Of a stretch of DNA of 64,000 nucleotides, positions 29,340 through 37,494 are shown in pieces. The notes beneath the pieces were generated by a model. That model did no database searches and was not told the DNA's origin. It worked only from the letters and a program-made list of their open reading frames with translations. The stretch comes from Hyphomicrobiales bacterium (GTDB lineage: Bacteria; Pseudomonadota; Alphaproteobacteria; Rhizobiales; Rhizobiaceae). The translations under genes and the position numbers were made by a program. How positions within the stretch are numbered: the stretch's first letter is position 1; each line of letters opens with the position of its first letter. The stretch covers positions 62,001 through 126,000 of the forward strand of contig UBZT01000010.1 of assembly GCA_900470155.1 (NCBI GenBank). Direction: 5' to 3'.

Positions 29340-30476
29340 CTACTCGTCCTCTTCGTTGGTCATGCCGGTCAGCCGCATGCCGTCGATCCAGGTCGCTCCA
29401 TCTTCGCGAATGACCCGTTTCGGCCGAGCCCCACAACGGGCAAACACGGCGGCCGCCAGGTGTTCGGAATGGGTGACGATCCAGATCTGGCTGTACCGAG
29501 AGGCCTCTGCGATCATGTCGGCCAAAGGGTCCAGCATATCGGGATGCAGGCTCGATTCCGGCTCGTTCAAGGCGATCAGCGGTGGCAGACGGTAGGACAT
29601 CAACGCCGTCGCCAGCCCCAGAAAGCGGATCTGGCCGTCCGACAGTTCGCGCGGATGGAAGACCCGCTGCGGGAAATCCGGAAAGATCACACCAAACTCA
29701 GCATGTTCGCCGGGTTCCGGCACCTGCAATCGCGCGCCGCCGAAGGCCGATGCGATCGCAGCATCAAGCTCGACCGTGTCCTGGCGTGTGTGGACGAGCG
29801 TTGCCAGCACTGCAGCAAGATTGCCCCCGTCTTCATCCAGCATCGGCGCTGTAACCGCAAGGCACGGTCGGCGCAGCGGTGAATCGCGATCGGTGCGAAA
29901 GCCGTGGAAGAAGCGCCAGCCATCGACCATGCGGCGAAAGGTGCCGACCTCGGGATAATGCCCGGCATCGCCGAGCAGCGCGATTGCCGTCTCCGATGTC
30001 ATCGCCTGCTCGGGATATGCCCCCATCCGCCCGCGTTCGTCGCGGACCATGATCCCCGGCCCATCCCGTTTCATCATCGTCACCGGCCGCGAACCGGTTT
30101 CGATGGCAAAATGCTCGGCCTTCACCTGCGGCTCGAAGGCGAAACCGGCGGCGGCTTTGGGCGGTCGAAGGCCAGCCTCCACACCATAATAGAAAGTGGC
30201 CGCACGCTCCTGGTCCAGGATCTCAACATCGAACTTGATGCGGAAATTCTTTTCAACGCGCCGGGAACCGGACCACAGCGCAGACGCCATACCGCCTTCG
30301 GCCGCAATCTCGTGGGCGAGCCGGCCGCGGACGGCCGCCTGCACCAGTTGCAGCGAACGATAGAGATTGGATTTTCCGACGCCATTGGCGCCGATGAACA
30401 GATTGACGCCCGCAAGATCCATGCGGATCTTGCGCAGAGATCGGTAATTGCTGGCTGACATGGACCTGAGCTGCAT
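29340..30476 (-). CDS. Orphan SMC/RecF-like AAA ATPase
   Basis: A 378-residue ABC-type ATPase of the AAA_15/AAA_21 (RecF/OLD head) type. It starts with SNYRSLRKIRMDL, then Walker A GANGVGKSN (residues about 30-38). Near the C-terminus are the signature ELSDGQIRFLGLA, Walker B LIALNEPESSLHP and a switch His in WIVTHSEHL. The middle 200 residues are a globular insert rather than a coiled coil. There is no TOPRIM domain or partner nuclease next to it, which argues against an OLD or Gabija defence system. Its position between an acyltransferase and priA suggests a housekeeping role, possibly in DNA repair; function unknown. Confidence 0.8.
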   Translation of the reverse strand: MQLRSMSASNYRSLRKIRMDLAGVNLFIGANGVGKSNLYRSLQLVQAAVRGRLAHEIAAEGGMASALWSGSRRVEKNFRIKFDVEILDQERAATFYYGVEAGLRPPKAAAGFAFEPQVKAEHFAIETGSRPVTMMKRDGPGIMVRDERGRMGAYPEQAMTSETAIALLGDAGHYPEVGTFRRMVDGWRFFHGFRTDRDSPLRRPCLAVTAPMLDEDGGNLAAVLATLVHTRQDTVELDAAIASAFGGARLQVPEPGEHAEFGVIFPDFPQRVFHPRELSDGQIRFLGLATALMSYRLPPLIALNEPESSLHPDMLDPLADMIAEASRYSQIWIVTHSEHLAAAVFARCGARPKRVIREDGATWIDGMRLTGMTNEEDE

Positions 30477-30504
30477 GCCGCCACCTTAACCGATGGTATG
30501 CGGC

Positions 30505-31410
30505 TTAGAAATGGCGGCCGAAGCACGCATTTTCATCATTGGCGAGTGTATGCACGGTGTGGCGCTCCAGCGCCCTGGTCACATCCACCGGATCGCCTTC
30601 CAGCTGGTCCGGTGCAATGAGATTGCCGATGGTAAAGTCGAACAGATCGCCCTTCTTGTTCAGCAATTCATGGAACACCGTCATGTCGCGCAGCTCCGTC
30701 GACCATTTCGCAAACCAGTAGAACAGGCCGGAATTGCGTGCCTTCATATGCACCGGCAGGATCGGCAGATCGTACTTGCGGGCAAGCCCCACCGCGGATG
30801 ACTTCCATGGCCGCTCGTTCAGCCGGCCATTCGCCCAATAGGCAATGCGGCCGGAGGGAAACAGAATGGTCGCCTTCTGCTGTTCGACGGCGTGATTGGT
30901 CAGTTTCAGCGTCTCGCGCGCCTTGAGCTTGGACTTGTGCTCCTCGCGCCATTCGACCGGAATGATCATCTCGACAAAGCGCGGATTGACGCGAACGGCG
31001 TCGCGGTTGGCGTAGAACATCATGTCCGGCCGGCGATCCTTGAGGAGATCGAACACCGCCACCCCGTCGGCGATGCCGGTCGGATGGTTGCTGACCAGAA
31101 TGAAACCGCCCTTGACGGGAATACGCTCCGGATCGTTGACCCTGATCGTCAGGTCGAGCACGGCGCTCAGGTATTCGAACGCCTGGAAGCCCGGCATATT
31201 TGCGATGTCATTGGCGAACTCGATCGCCTTGTCATAACGCAGAAGACTGTAGATGAACGGTCGCATCACCGGCCACAGCGGATGCGTGACGATTTTCTGG
31301 CCGCGTTCGGCAATCAGCGTATCGACGACATGGCCGGGTCGACCATGGGAAAACAGCGACAAGGTATCTGCGATCTGACCGATGGCCGCCACGGGATCTC
31401 GACGCGACAT
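30505..31410 (-). CDS. PlsC-like lysophospholipid acyltransferase (COG3176/OlsA-like)
   Basis: A 301-residue glycerolipid acyltransferase homologue. The acyltransferase motif I reads NHPTGIADG, with five rather than four residues between His and Asp, as in the NHPFGG-type hemolysin/ornithine-lipid branch. Motif III is FPSGRIAYW. No transmembrane helix is evident, so a peripheral membrane protein is likely. It would transfer an acyl chain to a lysolipid. The gene is first of a probable acyltransferase-AAA-priA unit and is divergent from xerC. Confidence 0.82.
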   Translation of the reverse strand: MSRRDPVAAIGQIADTLSLFSHGRPGHVVDTLIAERGQKIVTHPLWPVMRPFIYSLLRYDKAIEFANDIANMPGFQAFEYLSAVLDLTIRVNDPERIPVKGGFILVSNHPTGIADGVAVFDLLKDRRPDMMFYANRDAVRVNPRFVEMIIPVEWREEHKSKLKARETLKLTNHAVEQQKATILFPSGRIAYWANGRLNERPWKSSAVGLARKYDLPILPVHMKARNSGLFYWFAKWSTELRDMTVFHELLNKKGDLFDFTIGNLIAPDQLEGDPVDVTRALERHTVHTLANDENACFGRHF

Positions 31411-31566
31411 TATCTACCTCGCCTGTTGGATACAGCTTCTATCGCAGCCGAGTGTGATCCGAGCATGACAATTTCGCCTCGTTAGTCTTATCCTAACCCG
31501 CTGTCGGCATCGTCACACATCATCACACCTGCGCCATCAATCGGTGGAAACGTTGAAAGGTCCGCT

Positions 31567-32490
31567 TTGATCCCTGCAGACGAAAAACTCCTTGGCGAAC
31601 GGGCTGCCTGGCTGGAAAGCCTGGGCTCGGAAAGACGGCTGGCCGGCAATACGCTGGAAGCTTATGAACGTGACACGCGACAATTTCTCATCTTCATGTC
31701 GGGCTATGTCGGCGGCACCGTGACGATCAGCGACATCGCCAACCTTCGGCCCGCAGACCTGCGCGGTTTCCTGGCATCCCGCCGCAAGCACGGGGACGGC
31801 GCGCGGTCGCTCGGCCGCCACCTCGCCGGTCTTCGATCCTTCCTCCGCTATCTCGAGCGCAAGGATCTCGTCAACGCCGCCGGCGCCAGCGCGATCCGCT
31901 CGCCCAAACAGCCGAAGTCGTTGCCGAAACCGCTGACCGGCAGCCAGGCGCTGAACGTCGTCGATCGCGACACGCAGATGAACGAGGAGCCATGGATCGC
32001 CGCGCGCGACGCAGCTGTCTTTTCCCTGCTCTATGGCTGCGGCCTGCGCATTGCCGAAGCCCTCGACCTGACGCCGGCCGCGTTCCACGCGAAGGCCACA
32101 AGCCTTCGCGTCACCGGCAAGGGCGGCAAGACACGGCTTGTGCCGCTGCTGCCGGTCGTGGCCGATGCGGTCGAGACCTATGCGAAACTCTGCCCCTACC
32201 ATCTGCCGGACAATGAGCCGATCTTCCGCGGCGCCCGTGGCGCAAAGCTGCAGCCGGCGATCATCCAGCGCGAGATGCAGCGTCTGCGCTCGGCACTCGG
32301 CCTGCCCGATTCCGCCACGCCACATGCACTGCGTCATTCCTTCGCCACCCATCTGCTCGGCAGCGGTGGCGATCTGCGCACGATCCAGGAACTGCTCGGC
32401 CATGCCAGCCTGTCGACCACACAGATCTATACCGGCGTTGATTCGGCCCGCCTGCTCGACATCTACGACCGCGCCCACCCGCGCGCCTGA
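31567..32490 (+). CDS. xerC: Tyrosine recombinase XerC
   Basis: A 307-residue Xer recombinase that resolves chromosome dimers at dif with XerD. The N-terminal core-binding domain starts near NTLEAYERDTRQF. All catalytic residues are visible: Arg in GCGLRIAEAL, Lys in GKGGKTR, His-x-x-Arg in HALRHSFATH, His in LLGHASL and Tyr in TTQIYTGV. The start is a TTG with AAAGG six bases before it; there is no in-frame ATG upstream. XerC rather than XerD is favoured by the priA-side location in rhizobia. It is a chromosomal housekeeping enzyme, not a sign of an integrated element. Confidence 0.92.
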   Translation: MIPADEKLLGERAAWLESLGSERRLAGNTLEAYERDTRQFLIFMSGYVGGTVTISDIANLRPADLRGFLASRRKHGDGARSLGRHLAGLRSFLRYLERKDLVNAAGASAIRSPKQPKSLPKPLTGSQALNVVDRDTQMNEEPWIAARDAAVFSLLYGCGLRIAEALDLTPAAFHAKATSLRVTGKGGKTRLVPLLPVVADAVETYAKLCPYHLPDNEPIFRGARGAKLQPAIIQREMQRLRSALGLPDSATPHALRHSFATHLLGSGGDLRTIQELLGHASLSTTQIYTGVDSARLLDIYDRAHPRA

Positions 32491-32502
32491 ACGGGTATTA
32501 AC

Positions 32503-32523
32503 CACGATCCTTAACAGATCGTG
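32503..32523. repeat. Perfect 7-bp inverted repeat between xerC and the TraB/GumN gene
   Basis: CACGATC and GATCGTG are perfect complements around the 7-base loop CTTAACA. The dyad starts 13 bases after the xerC stop and lies 43 bases before the next start. No T run follows, so an operator or mRNA structure is as likely as a terminator. Confidence 0.45.
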
Positions 32524-32566
32524 AGGAGCAACCGGCCTAGTCTGCCGCGATCAAACGGGATCCGCC

Positions 32567-33658
32567 ATGAACGCGCCATTGCTGCAAAATCTTCGCCCTT
32601 ATCTGTCTCGCCTGTCCCTGGCCGACGCGGCGCTTTGGCTGGCAGGTGCCCTGCCGCTGGCGTTTCTCCTGTCGCTGATGCTGGTGCTGTTCAGCCTCTC
32701 GCCGGCGAAGGCCGATGACGTCAAATGCACCGGCGAGAACCTGCTTGTCGCCATGCAGCGCGACGATCCGGCTGCACTGGACAAGGTCCGTGCCGAGGCG
32801 GCCAAGACCCCCAATGGCAAGGGCATTTTCTGGAAGATCGAGAAGGAAGGCGTGAAGCCCTCCTGGCTGCTCGGCACCATGCATGTCACCGACCCGCGTG
32901 TCCTGAACATGCCGGGCGGCGCCCGCGATGCCGCGGCAAAAGCCGATATCATCGTCATCGAATCGGATGAGATCCTCGACGAGAAGAAGGCCGGTGCGGC
33001 CCTTCTCATGCATCCAGAACTGACGATGTTTACCGATGGCAAGACGATCAAGGACCACCTGACCGCCGAGCAGGTGAGCGAACTGGACGAGGGTCTGAAG
33101 CAGCGTGGCCTGGCGCTCGCCACGGTCGCCCGGATGAAACCATGGATCCTGGCCAGCTTCGTTGCCCTGCCCGCCTGCGAGATTTCCCGCAAGGCGGCCG
33201 GCGCATCTTTCCTCGACAAGCAGATCGCTGAGGATGCGATCAAGGCCGGCAAGCCGGTGGCCGGACTGGAAACCCTGGTCGAGCAGTTGCAGGCCATGGC
33301 GGACCTGCCGGTCGACTTCCATTTCAAGGCGCTGATCGAGACCATGGCGCTCGGCGACAAGATGGAAGACGTGATCGAAACAATGACGGAAATCTACCTC
33401 TCTGGCGAGATCGGCATGACCATGCCGATGCTGGAAGCGGTCACGCCGAGCGGATCCGACAAGGACGACAGCGCCTATGCCGCCTTCGAGCGCCGCATTG
33501 TCCAGGACCGCAATGTCGTGATGGCCAAAGGCAGCCTGCCGCATCTGGAAAAGGGCAATGCCTTCATCGCCGTCGGCGCCCTGCACCTGCCCGGCGCAGA
33601 AGGCCTCATCGAGTTGCTGCGCAAGGACGGATACACGTTGACGGTTGTCGGCGGCTGA
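32567..33658 (+). CDS. TraB/GumN family protein, membrane-anchored
   Basis: A 363-residue TraB/GumN (PrgY-like) protein. A hydrophobic segment at residues about 24-46 acts as signal anchor or signal peptide (cleavage possible after SPAKA). The family motif LLGTMHVTDPRVL and the C-terminal GALHLPGAEGLIELL mark the putative metallohydrolase fold related to Tiki proteases; a second Glu lies in IVIESDEI. The domain would sit in the periplasm. Biological role is unknown in bacteria outside pheromone control. It follows xerC on the same strand and converges on the DUF2867 gene with no gap. Confidence 0.88.
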   Translation: MNAPLLQNLRPYLSRLSLADAALWLAGALPLAFLLSLMLVLFSLSPAKADDVKCTGENLLVAMQRDDPAALDKVRAEAAKTPNGKGIFWKIEKEGVKPSWLLGTMHVTDPRVLNMPGGARDAAAKADIIVIESDEILDEKKAGAALLMHPELTMFTDGKTIKDHLTAEQVSELDEGLKQRGLALATVARMKPWILASFVALPACEISRKAAGASFLDKQIAEDAIKAGKPVAGLETLVEQLQAMADLPVDFHFKALIETMALGDKMEDVIETMTEIYLSGEIGMTMPMLEAVTPSGSDKDDSAYAAFERRIVQDRNVVMAKGSLPHLEKGNAFIAVGALHLPGAEGLIELLRKDGYTLTVVGG

Positions 33659-34138
33659 TCAGGATTTCGGTTCAAGCCGGTTCAACAGCGATTGCACGAT
33701 CGCCCTGTGGAACGGTATGATGAGCGCAATATAGGCCCGACCACCCAGATTGTGTCGGGCGACAACGGTCGTGACCGCCACGAGGCTGCCCTGCCCGCCA
33801 TCCGGCCGCACATCGACCACGATGCGGAAATCGAGATGTTTGTCGTCGAAGCCGAGCACCACCTGACGGTCGCTCTCGCTGACGATCGGAAATGCGCCGA
33901 CGGACCCGGCTGCGCCGACTTTAAGCTCGGCGGATTTGAGCCCGACCAGACCAACCAACCTGTTGCGCAGGGCAAGCAGTGACCGGACCCATCCCGGGGC
34001 AGAACCAAGCGCCAGCCGGGCGGCGTCGATCGCCCGCATATCCCCCTCCTTGACGCTCACGACATAACAATCGGCCCAGTCGGCTGCCGGCAAAGCCGGA
34101 TGCGGCAAGGTAACGATCTCGGCTCTTGCCAATGCCAT
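33659..34138 (-). CDS. DUF2867 domain protein
   Basis: A 159-residue protein of the DUF2867 type, with the pattern FPIVSESDRQVVLGFDDKHLDFRI and a C-terminal FHRAIVQSLL. No signal peptide or transmembrane helix is obvious. The start is the ATG at 34138 because GGAG lies six bases upstream; a GTG four codons earlier has no ribosome site. It follows cytochrome b561 with a 27-base gap, so the two probably share a transcript. Its stop abuts the convergent TraB/GumN gene. Function unknown. Confidence 0.8.
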   Translation of the reverse strand: MALARAEIVTLPHPALPAADWADCYVVSVKEGDMRAIDAARLALGSAPGWVRSLLALRNRLVGLVGLKSAELKVGAAGSVGAFPIVSESDRQVVLGFDDKHLDFRIVVDVRPDGGQGSLVAVTTVVARHNLGGRAYIALIIPFHRAIVQSLLNRLEPKS

Positions 34139-34165
34139 GAGCGGCTCCACGCTGTCTGCTGCCCG

Positions 34166-34663
34166 TCAGCCCTTGGTCATGCGTTGGGAGAGCGACGTCT
34201 TCCAGTAGAACTGGTGTACCAGCACCGCCAGGATATGCACTGCGATCAATAGCCACATCAGCGACTTGAGCGGGCCTGCATGCAGGAAGCCGGCGGTGTC
34301 ATTGCCGAAATAGTACTTGCCGATCCCACTGAACGGGATCGCGATGAACAGTCCGTAGAAGCTCCAATGCGCCACCTTGGCGGCCAGCTTGAACATCGGC
34401 GGCTCACCGGCTGGCGCATCCGGTGCACCCTGCACGACCCGCAGCATCAGGCGGATCACCGCGAGACAAAGTATAGCAATGCCGACATAGGCGTGCAGAT
34501 TGGCACCGGCAAGATCATCGACAGACGGCACTTTGCCGTCCTCGAACGCCTCCACCGTCTCTTCCATCGCTTCCGCGACCAGCAAATTGAATATGATCAA
34601 CGCAGCCATCAGCCAGTGAAGCACGCGTTGCGGAATGGAGTAAATTGAGACTGGGGAGGTCAT
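34166..34663 (-). CDS. Cytochrome b561
   Basis: A 165-residue four-helix di-haem membrane protein of the bacterial b561 (CybB) family. Candidate haem-ligand His residues occur in RVLHWLMAAL, NLHAYVGIA, KVAHWSFYG and the AVHILAVLVHQFYWK helix. It probably passes electrons between quinol and a periplasmic acceptor such as superoxide; in E. coli CybB is a superoxide:ubiquinone oxidoreductase. The ATG at 34663 (MTSPVSIYS) has AAGGG upstream. It lies downstream of the lpdA terminator and heads a two-gene unit with DUF2867. Confidence 0.9.
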   Translation of the reverse strand: MTSPVSIYSIPQRVLHWLMAALIIFNLLVAEAMEETVEAFEDGKVPSVDDLAGANLHAYVGIAILCLAVIRLMLRVVQGAPDAPAGEPPMFKLAAKVAHWSFYGLFIAIPFSGIGKYYFGNDTAGFLHAGPLKSLMWLLIAVHILAVLVHQFYWKTSLSQRMTKG

Positions 34664-34708
34664 ATTCTTGCCCTTTATCAAGCATTTGCGGAATATTGCC
34701 TCCAGATG

Positions 34709-34743
34709 ATAAAAGCCGCGACTTGAAGCACAAGCCGCGACTT
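34709..34743 (-). terminator. Strand-specific terminator after lpdA, built from a 12-bp direct repeat
   Basis: Two copies of AAGCCGCGACTT (34713-34724 and 34732-34743) lie 19 bases apart. On the minus strand each reads AAGTCGCGGCTT, and the two copies pair into a 12-bp stem with two G-U wobbles and a 7-base loop, followed by TTATC. On the plus strand the same positions would be C-A mismatches. It would end the mdh-suc-lpdA transcript before cytochrome b561. Confidence 0.7.
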
Positions 34744-34801
34744 AGAAGATTACGTAAATATAATAATTTCCAGTTTTATCCCTCTTTAGAGGAGCGGCCG
34801 A

Positions 34802-36208
34802 TTACATGTGGATCGGCTTGAAGAAGGTCGCGAGTGCGGCTTCCTTCACCGCTTCCGACATGGTCGGATGCGCATGGCAGGTCCGGCCGAGATCTTCCGA
34901 AGATCCGCCGAATTCCATCAGCACGGCAATCTCGTGGATCATCTCGCCGGCGCCGAAGCCGATGATATGGCCACCGAGCACGCGATCGGTATCCTTGTCG
35001 GCAAGGATCTTGACGAAGCCGTCCGTTGCGACCATCGCACGGGCGCGACCGTTTGCCGTGAACGGGAACTTGCCGACCTTGTAGGCAATGCCCGCAGCCT
35101 TCAGCTCTTCCTCGGTCTTGCCGACGGAAGCGACTTCCGGCTGGGTATAGACGACGCCCGGAATGACGTCGTAGTTCACATGACCGTGCTGGCCGGCGAG
35201 GATCTCGGCAAGCGCCACACCTTCGTCCTCGGCCTTGTGCGCCAGCATCGGACCCTTGACCACGTCGCCGATCGCAAAGATGCCGGCAACATTGGTCTTG
35301 AAGTGGCCGTCGATTTCGACGCGACCGCGGTTGTCGAGCGCCACGCCCACCTCTTCGAGACCAAGGTCAGTCGTGTAGGGCTTGCGACCGGTCGCGATCA
35401 GCACCACGTCGGCTTCAAGCGACTGCGCGTCTCCGCCCTTGACCGGTTCATAGGTGACCTTGGCGCCCGACGCGGTCTTCTCGACGCCAGTGACCTTGGC
35501 ATCGGTTCGGATGTCCATGCCTTGCTTCGCCATCATGCGCTGGAACTGCTTCGACACGTCGCCGTCCATGCCGCCCAGGAGCTTGTCGAGATATTCGACG
35601 ACCGTGACCTTTGCGCCGAGGCGCATCCAGACGGAGCCGAGTTCGAGGCCGATAACACCGCCGCCGACCACGATCATGTGCGCCGGCACCTTGTCCAGCG
35701 CGATGCCGCCGGTCGAGGAAATGATGACCTTCTCGTCGATCTCGACCGGAACGCCGGGGATCCCGGCAACGTCGGAGCCGGTGGCGATGACGATGTTCTT
35801 CGCCTCGATTTCCTGCACCTTGCCGTCGTCAGCGGTGACAGACACCTTGCCTGCAGACACGATCTTGCCGGTGCCGATAAAGCCATCGATCTTGTTCTTC
35901 TTGAACAGGAAGGAAACGCCATCGACATTCGACTTCACGGTCGCATCCTTGTGCGCCATCATCTTCTCAAGGTTGAGCGTCGGCGCACCGACTTCAACAC
36001 CGAGCTCGGCCATGCCATGGCCTGCATGGTGGAAGACTTCAGACGCGTGCAGCAGCGCCTTGGACGGGATGCAGCCGACATTCAGGCAGGTACCGCCATA
36101 GGTGGCGCGCTTTTCAACAACGGCGACCTTGAGACCGAGCTGTGCAGCCTTGACCGCGCAGACATAACCGCCAGGGCCGGAGCCGATAATGACAACATCG
36201 TAAGACAT
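34802..36208 (-). CDS. lpdA: Dihydrolipoyl dehydrogenase (E3)
   Basis: A 468-residue FAD flavoprotein that reoxidises dihydrolipoamide for 2-oxoglutarate dehydrogenase. It has the FAD motif VVIIGSGPGGYV, the redox disulfide in GGTCLNVGCIPSK, the NAD site VVGGGVIGLELGSV and the C-terminal catalytic His-Glu in CHAHPTMSEAV. The start is the ATG giving MSYDVVIIGSG, with AAGGAAG upstream. It is last in the mdh-sucCDAB operon, separated from sucB by three unrelated small genes. Confidence 0.97.
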   Translation of the reverse strand: MSYDVVIIGSGPGGYVCAVKAAQLGLKVAVVEKRATYGGTCLNVGCIPSKALLHASEVFHHAGHGMAELGVEVGAPTLNLEKMMAHKDATVKSNVDGVSFLFKKNKIDGFIGTGKIVSAGKVSVTADDGKVQEIEAKNIVIATGSDVAGIPGVPVEIDEKVIISSTGGIALDKVPAHMIVVGGGVIGLELGSVWMRLGAKVTVVEYLDKLLGGMDGDVSKQFQRMMAKQGMDIRTDAKVTGVEKTASGAKVTYEPVKGGDAQSLEADVVLIATGRKPYTTDLGLEEVGVALDNRGRVEIDGHFKTNVAGIFAIGDVVKGPMLAHKAEDEGVALAEILAGQHGHVNYDVIPGVVYTQPEVASVGKTEEELKAAGIAYKVGKFPFTANGRARAMVATDGFVKILADKDTDRVLGGHIIGFGAGEMIHEIAVLMEFGGSSEDLGRTCHAHPTMSEAVKEAALATFFKPIHM

Positions 36209-36233
36209 GGGATGCTTCCTTCGTTTTCGGCGA

Positions 36234-36986
36234 CTATCGTCCGCCGCTGACATTCAAGATGGCGCCAGTCACATAGGATGCCTGGCTGGAGATGAGATAG
36301 AGAACGGCGTCGGCAATTTCGTCTGCCGTGCCGGGCCGCTGCATCGGTATGCTCGGGGCCATGGCCGCCGCACGATCCGGCAGACCGCCGGAGGCGTGGA
36401 TATCGGTGTCGATCACGCCGGGCCGGATGGCATTCACCCGGATGCCCTCGCCGGCGACTTCGCGCGCAAGCCCGATGGTGAACGTATCGACGGCGCCTTT
36501 CGAGGCGGCATAATCGACATACTGGCCCGGACTGCCAAGAACGGCAGCCATGGACGAAATGTTGACGATCGGCCCACCGCGACCGCCATGGGCCGTCGAC
36601 ATGCGCTTCACCGCCTCGGAAGCACAGCGGATCTTGCCGATCACATTGATGGCAAACATCCGGTCCAGCCGTTGGCGGCTATAGTCTTCGACCCGCGCCG
36701 TCTGATCGACCACGCCGGCATTGTTGACCAGGCCATCGAGCCTGCCGAATTGCTGGTCGACGGCCGCAAAGATGGCAGCGATGCCCTCTTCCGTGCCGGT
36801 ATCACCCTGCACGATCTCGGCGCGCACGCCCCGCAGGCGCACCTCGGCGGCCAGTTCATCCGCCACTGCCTGATTGGAAACATAGTTGATCAAAACGTCC
36901 CATCCGGCTTCGGCCGCCTTGCGAACGACGGCCGCGCCGATACCACGGCTACTGCCGGTGACGAGGAGAACGGGACGCTCGCTCAT
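36234..36986 (-). CDS. Short-chain dehydrogenase/reductase
   Basis: A 250-residue classical SDR, with the NAD(P) motif VTGSSRGIGAAV, LVNNAGVV, the catalytic Tyr-Lys in YVDYAASKGAVD and a preceding Ser in NISSMAA. It ends SYVTGAILNVSGGR. Such proteins reduce carbonyls or oxidise alcohols; the substrate is unknown, with patterns like sugar or 3-oxoacyl reductases. The ATG overlaps the stop of the upstream secreted protein (ATGA), and lpdA starts 25 bases after its stop, so it is part of the TCA transcript. Confidence 0.88.
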   Translation of the reverse strand: MSERPVLLVTGSSRGIGAAVVRKAAEAGWDVLINYVSNQAVADELAAEVRLRGVRAEIVQGDTGTEEGIAAIFAAVDQQFGRLDGLVNNAGVVDQTARVEDYSRQRLDRMFAINVIGKIRCASEAVKRMSTAHGGRGGPIVNISSMAAVLGSPGQYVDYAASKGAVDTFTIGLAREVAGEGIRVNAIRPGVIDTDIHASGGLPDRAAAMAPSIPMQRPGTADEIADAVLYLISSQASYVTGAILNVSGGR

Positions 36987-37483
36987 GAGCCGCAACCCTT
37001 GTATTCGAAGACATCCCAAGGCGCGGTTTCGAGCATCTTGCCGAACTCGGATTGCGCATATGCAGGGCCGAAACCGGGAAATAGCAAACTGTCTGGAGCG
37101 CTGGTGCCTTCCGGCGGCAGGAGATCGACGTGCCCAGTTACCTTGTCGACGCCATAGATGATGCCTTTCCAGATGGTGCAGGCGGCGAGATCAGCGCCCG
37201 TCACATCCCCTTCGGGACAATTGTTCATAATCATCGCCACCGGTCTTTCGATCTCGGCATCGTAGATCACGTGGCCATCCAACGGCTTTGCAGCGCCCTT
37301 GATGACCAGGGTGAACCCGTTGCTGACCGGCGTATTTTCGCCGCTGGCCGTGCGGAAGCGCAGTTGCGCCTTGGTTTCGGCTTCCATGTAGGATGCGCGC
37401 TCGATCGGGCAGTCGGCCGCCATCAACGGCTGGGCCAGCAGGATCGAAATGGCTGTACCGGAAACTGTGCGCAAACCCAACAT
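36983..37483 (-). CDS. Secreted hypothetical protein in the TCA operon
   Basis: A 166-residue protein with an N-terminal signal peptide (TVSGTAISILLAQPLMAADC, cleavage probably after MAA or MA). The mature part has four Cys residues (near ADCPIE, MNNCPEGD, LAACTIW and the C-terminal KGCGS), consistent with periplasmic disulfides. I do not recognise a family. The ATG at 37483 has AGGA nine bases upstream; the frame is open further upstream but that part overlaps the MAPEG gene. Its stop overlaps the SDR start. Confidence 0.72.
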   Translation of the reverse strand: MLGLRTVSGTAISILLAQPLMAADCPIERASYMEAETKAQLRFRTASGENTPVSNGFTLVIKGAAKPLDGHVIYDAEIERPVAMIMNNCPEGDVTGADLAACTIWKGIIYGVDKVTGHVDLLPPEGTSAPDSLLFPGFGPAYAQSEFGKMLETAPWDVFEYKGCGS

Positions 37484-37494
37484 CGTCCGCCGTC

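Noticed and set aside
29340..30476. AAA ATPase as an OLD, Gabija or retron-type defence gene
   Set aside because: No TOPRIM or HNH domain, UvrD-like helicase, reverse transcriptase or toxin lies nearby.
31567..32490. Tyrosine recombinase as the integrase of a mobile element
   Set aside because: It is a XerC-type housekeeping recombinase beside priA, with no att repeats, tRNA or phage genes nearby.
32498..32515. TTAA-N9-TTAAC after xerC as a second CtrA box
   Set aside because: The spacing is nine, not seven, and the TTAAC overlaps the loop of a separate 7-bp dyad, so the match is not credible.
34747..34757. TTACGTAA-like sequence downstream of lpdA as a second copy of the mdh palindrome
   Set aside because: Only the central 8 bases are shared; the arms differ and the region is simply A/T-rich.
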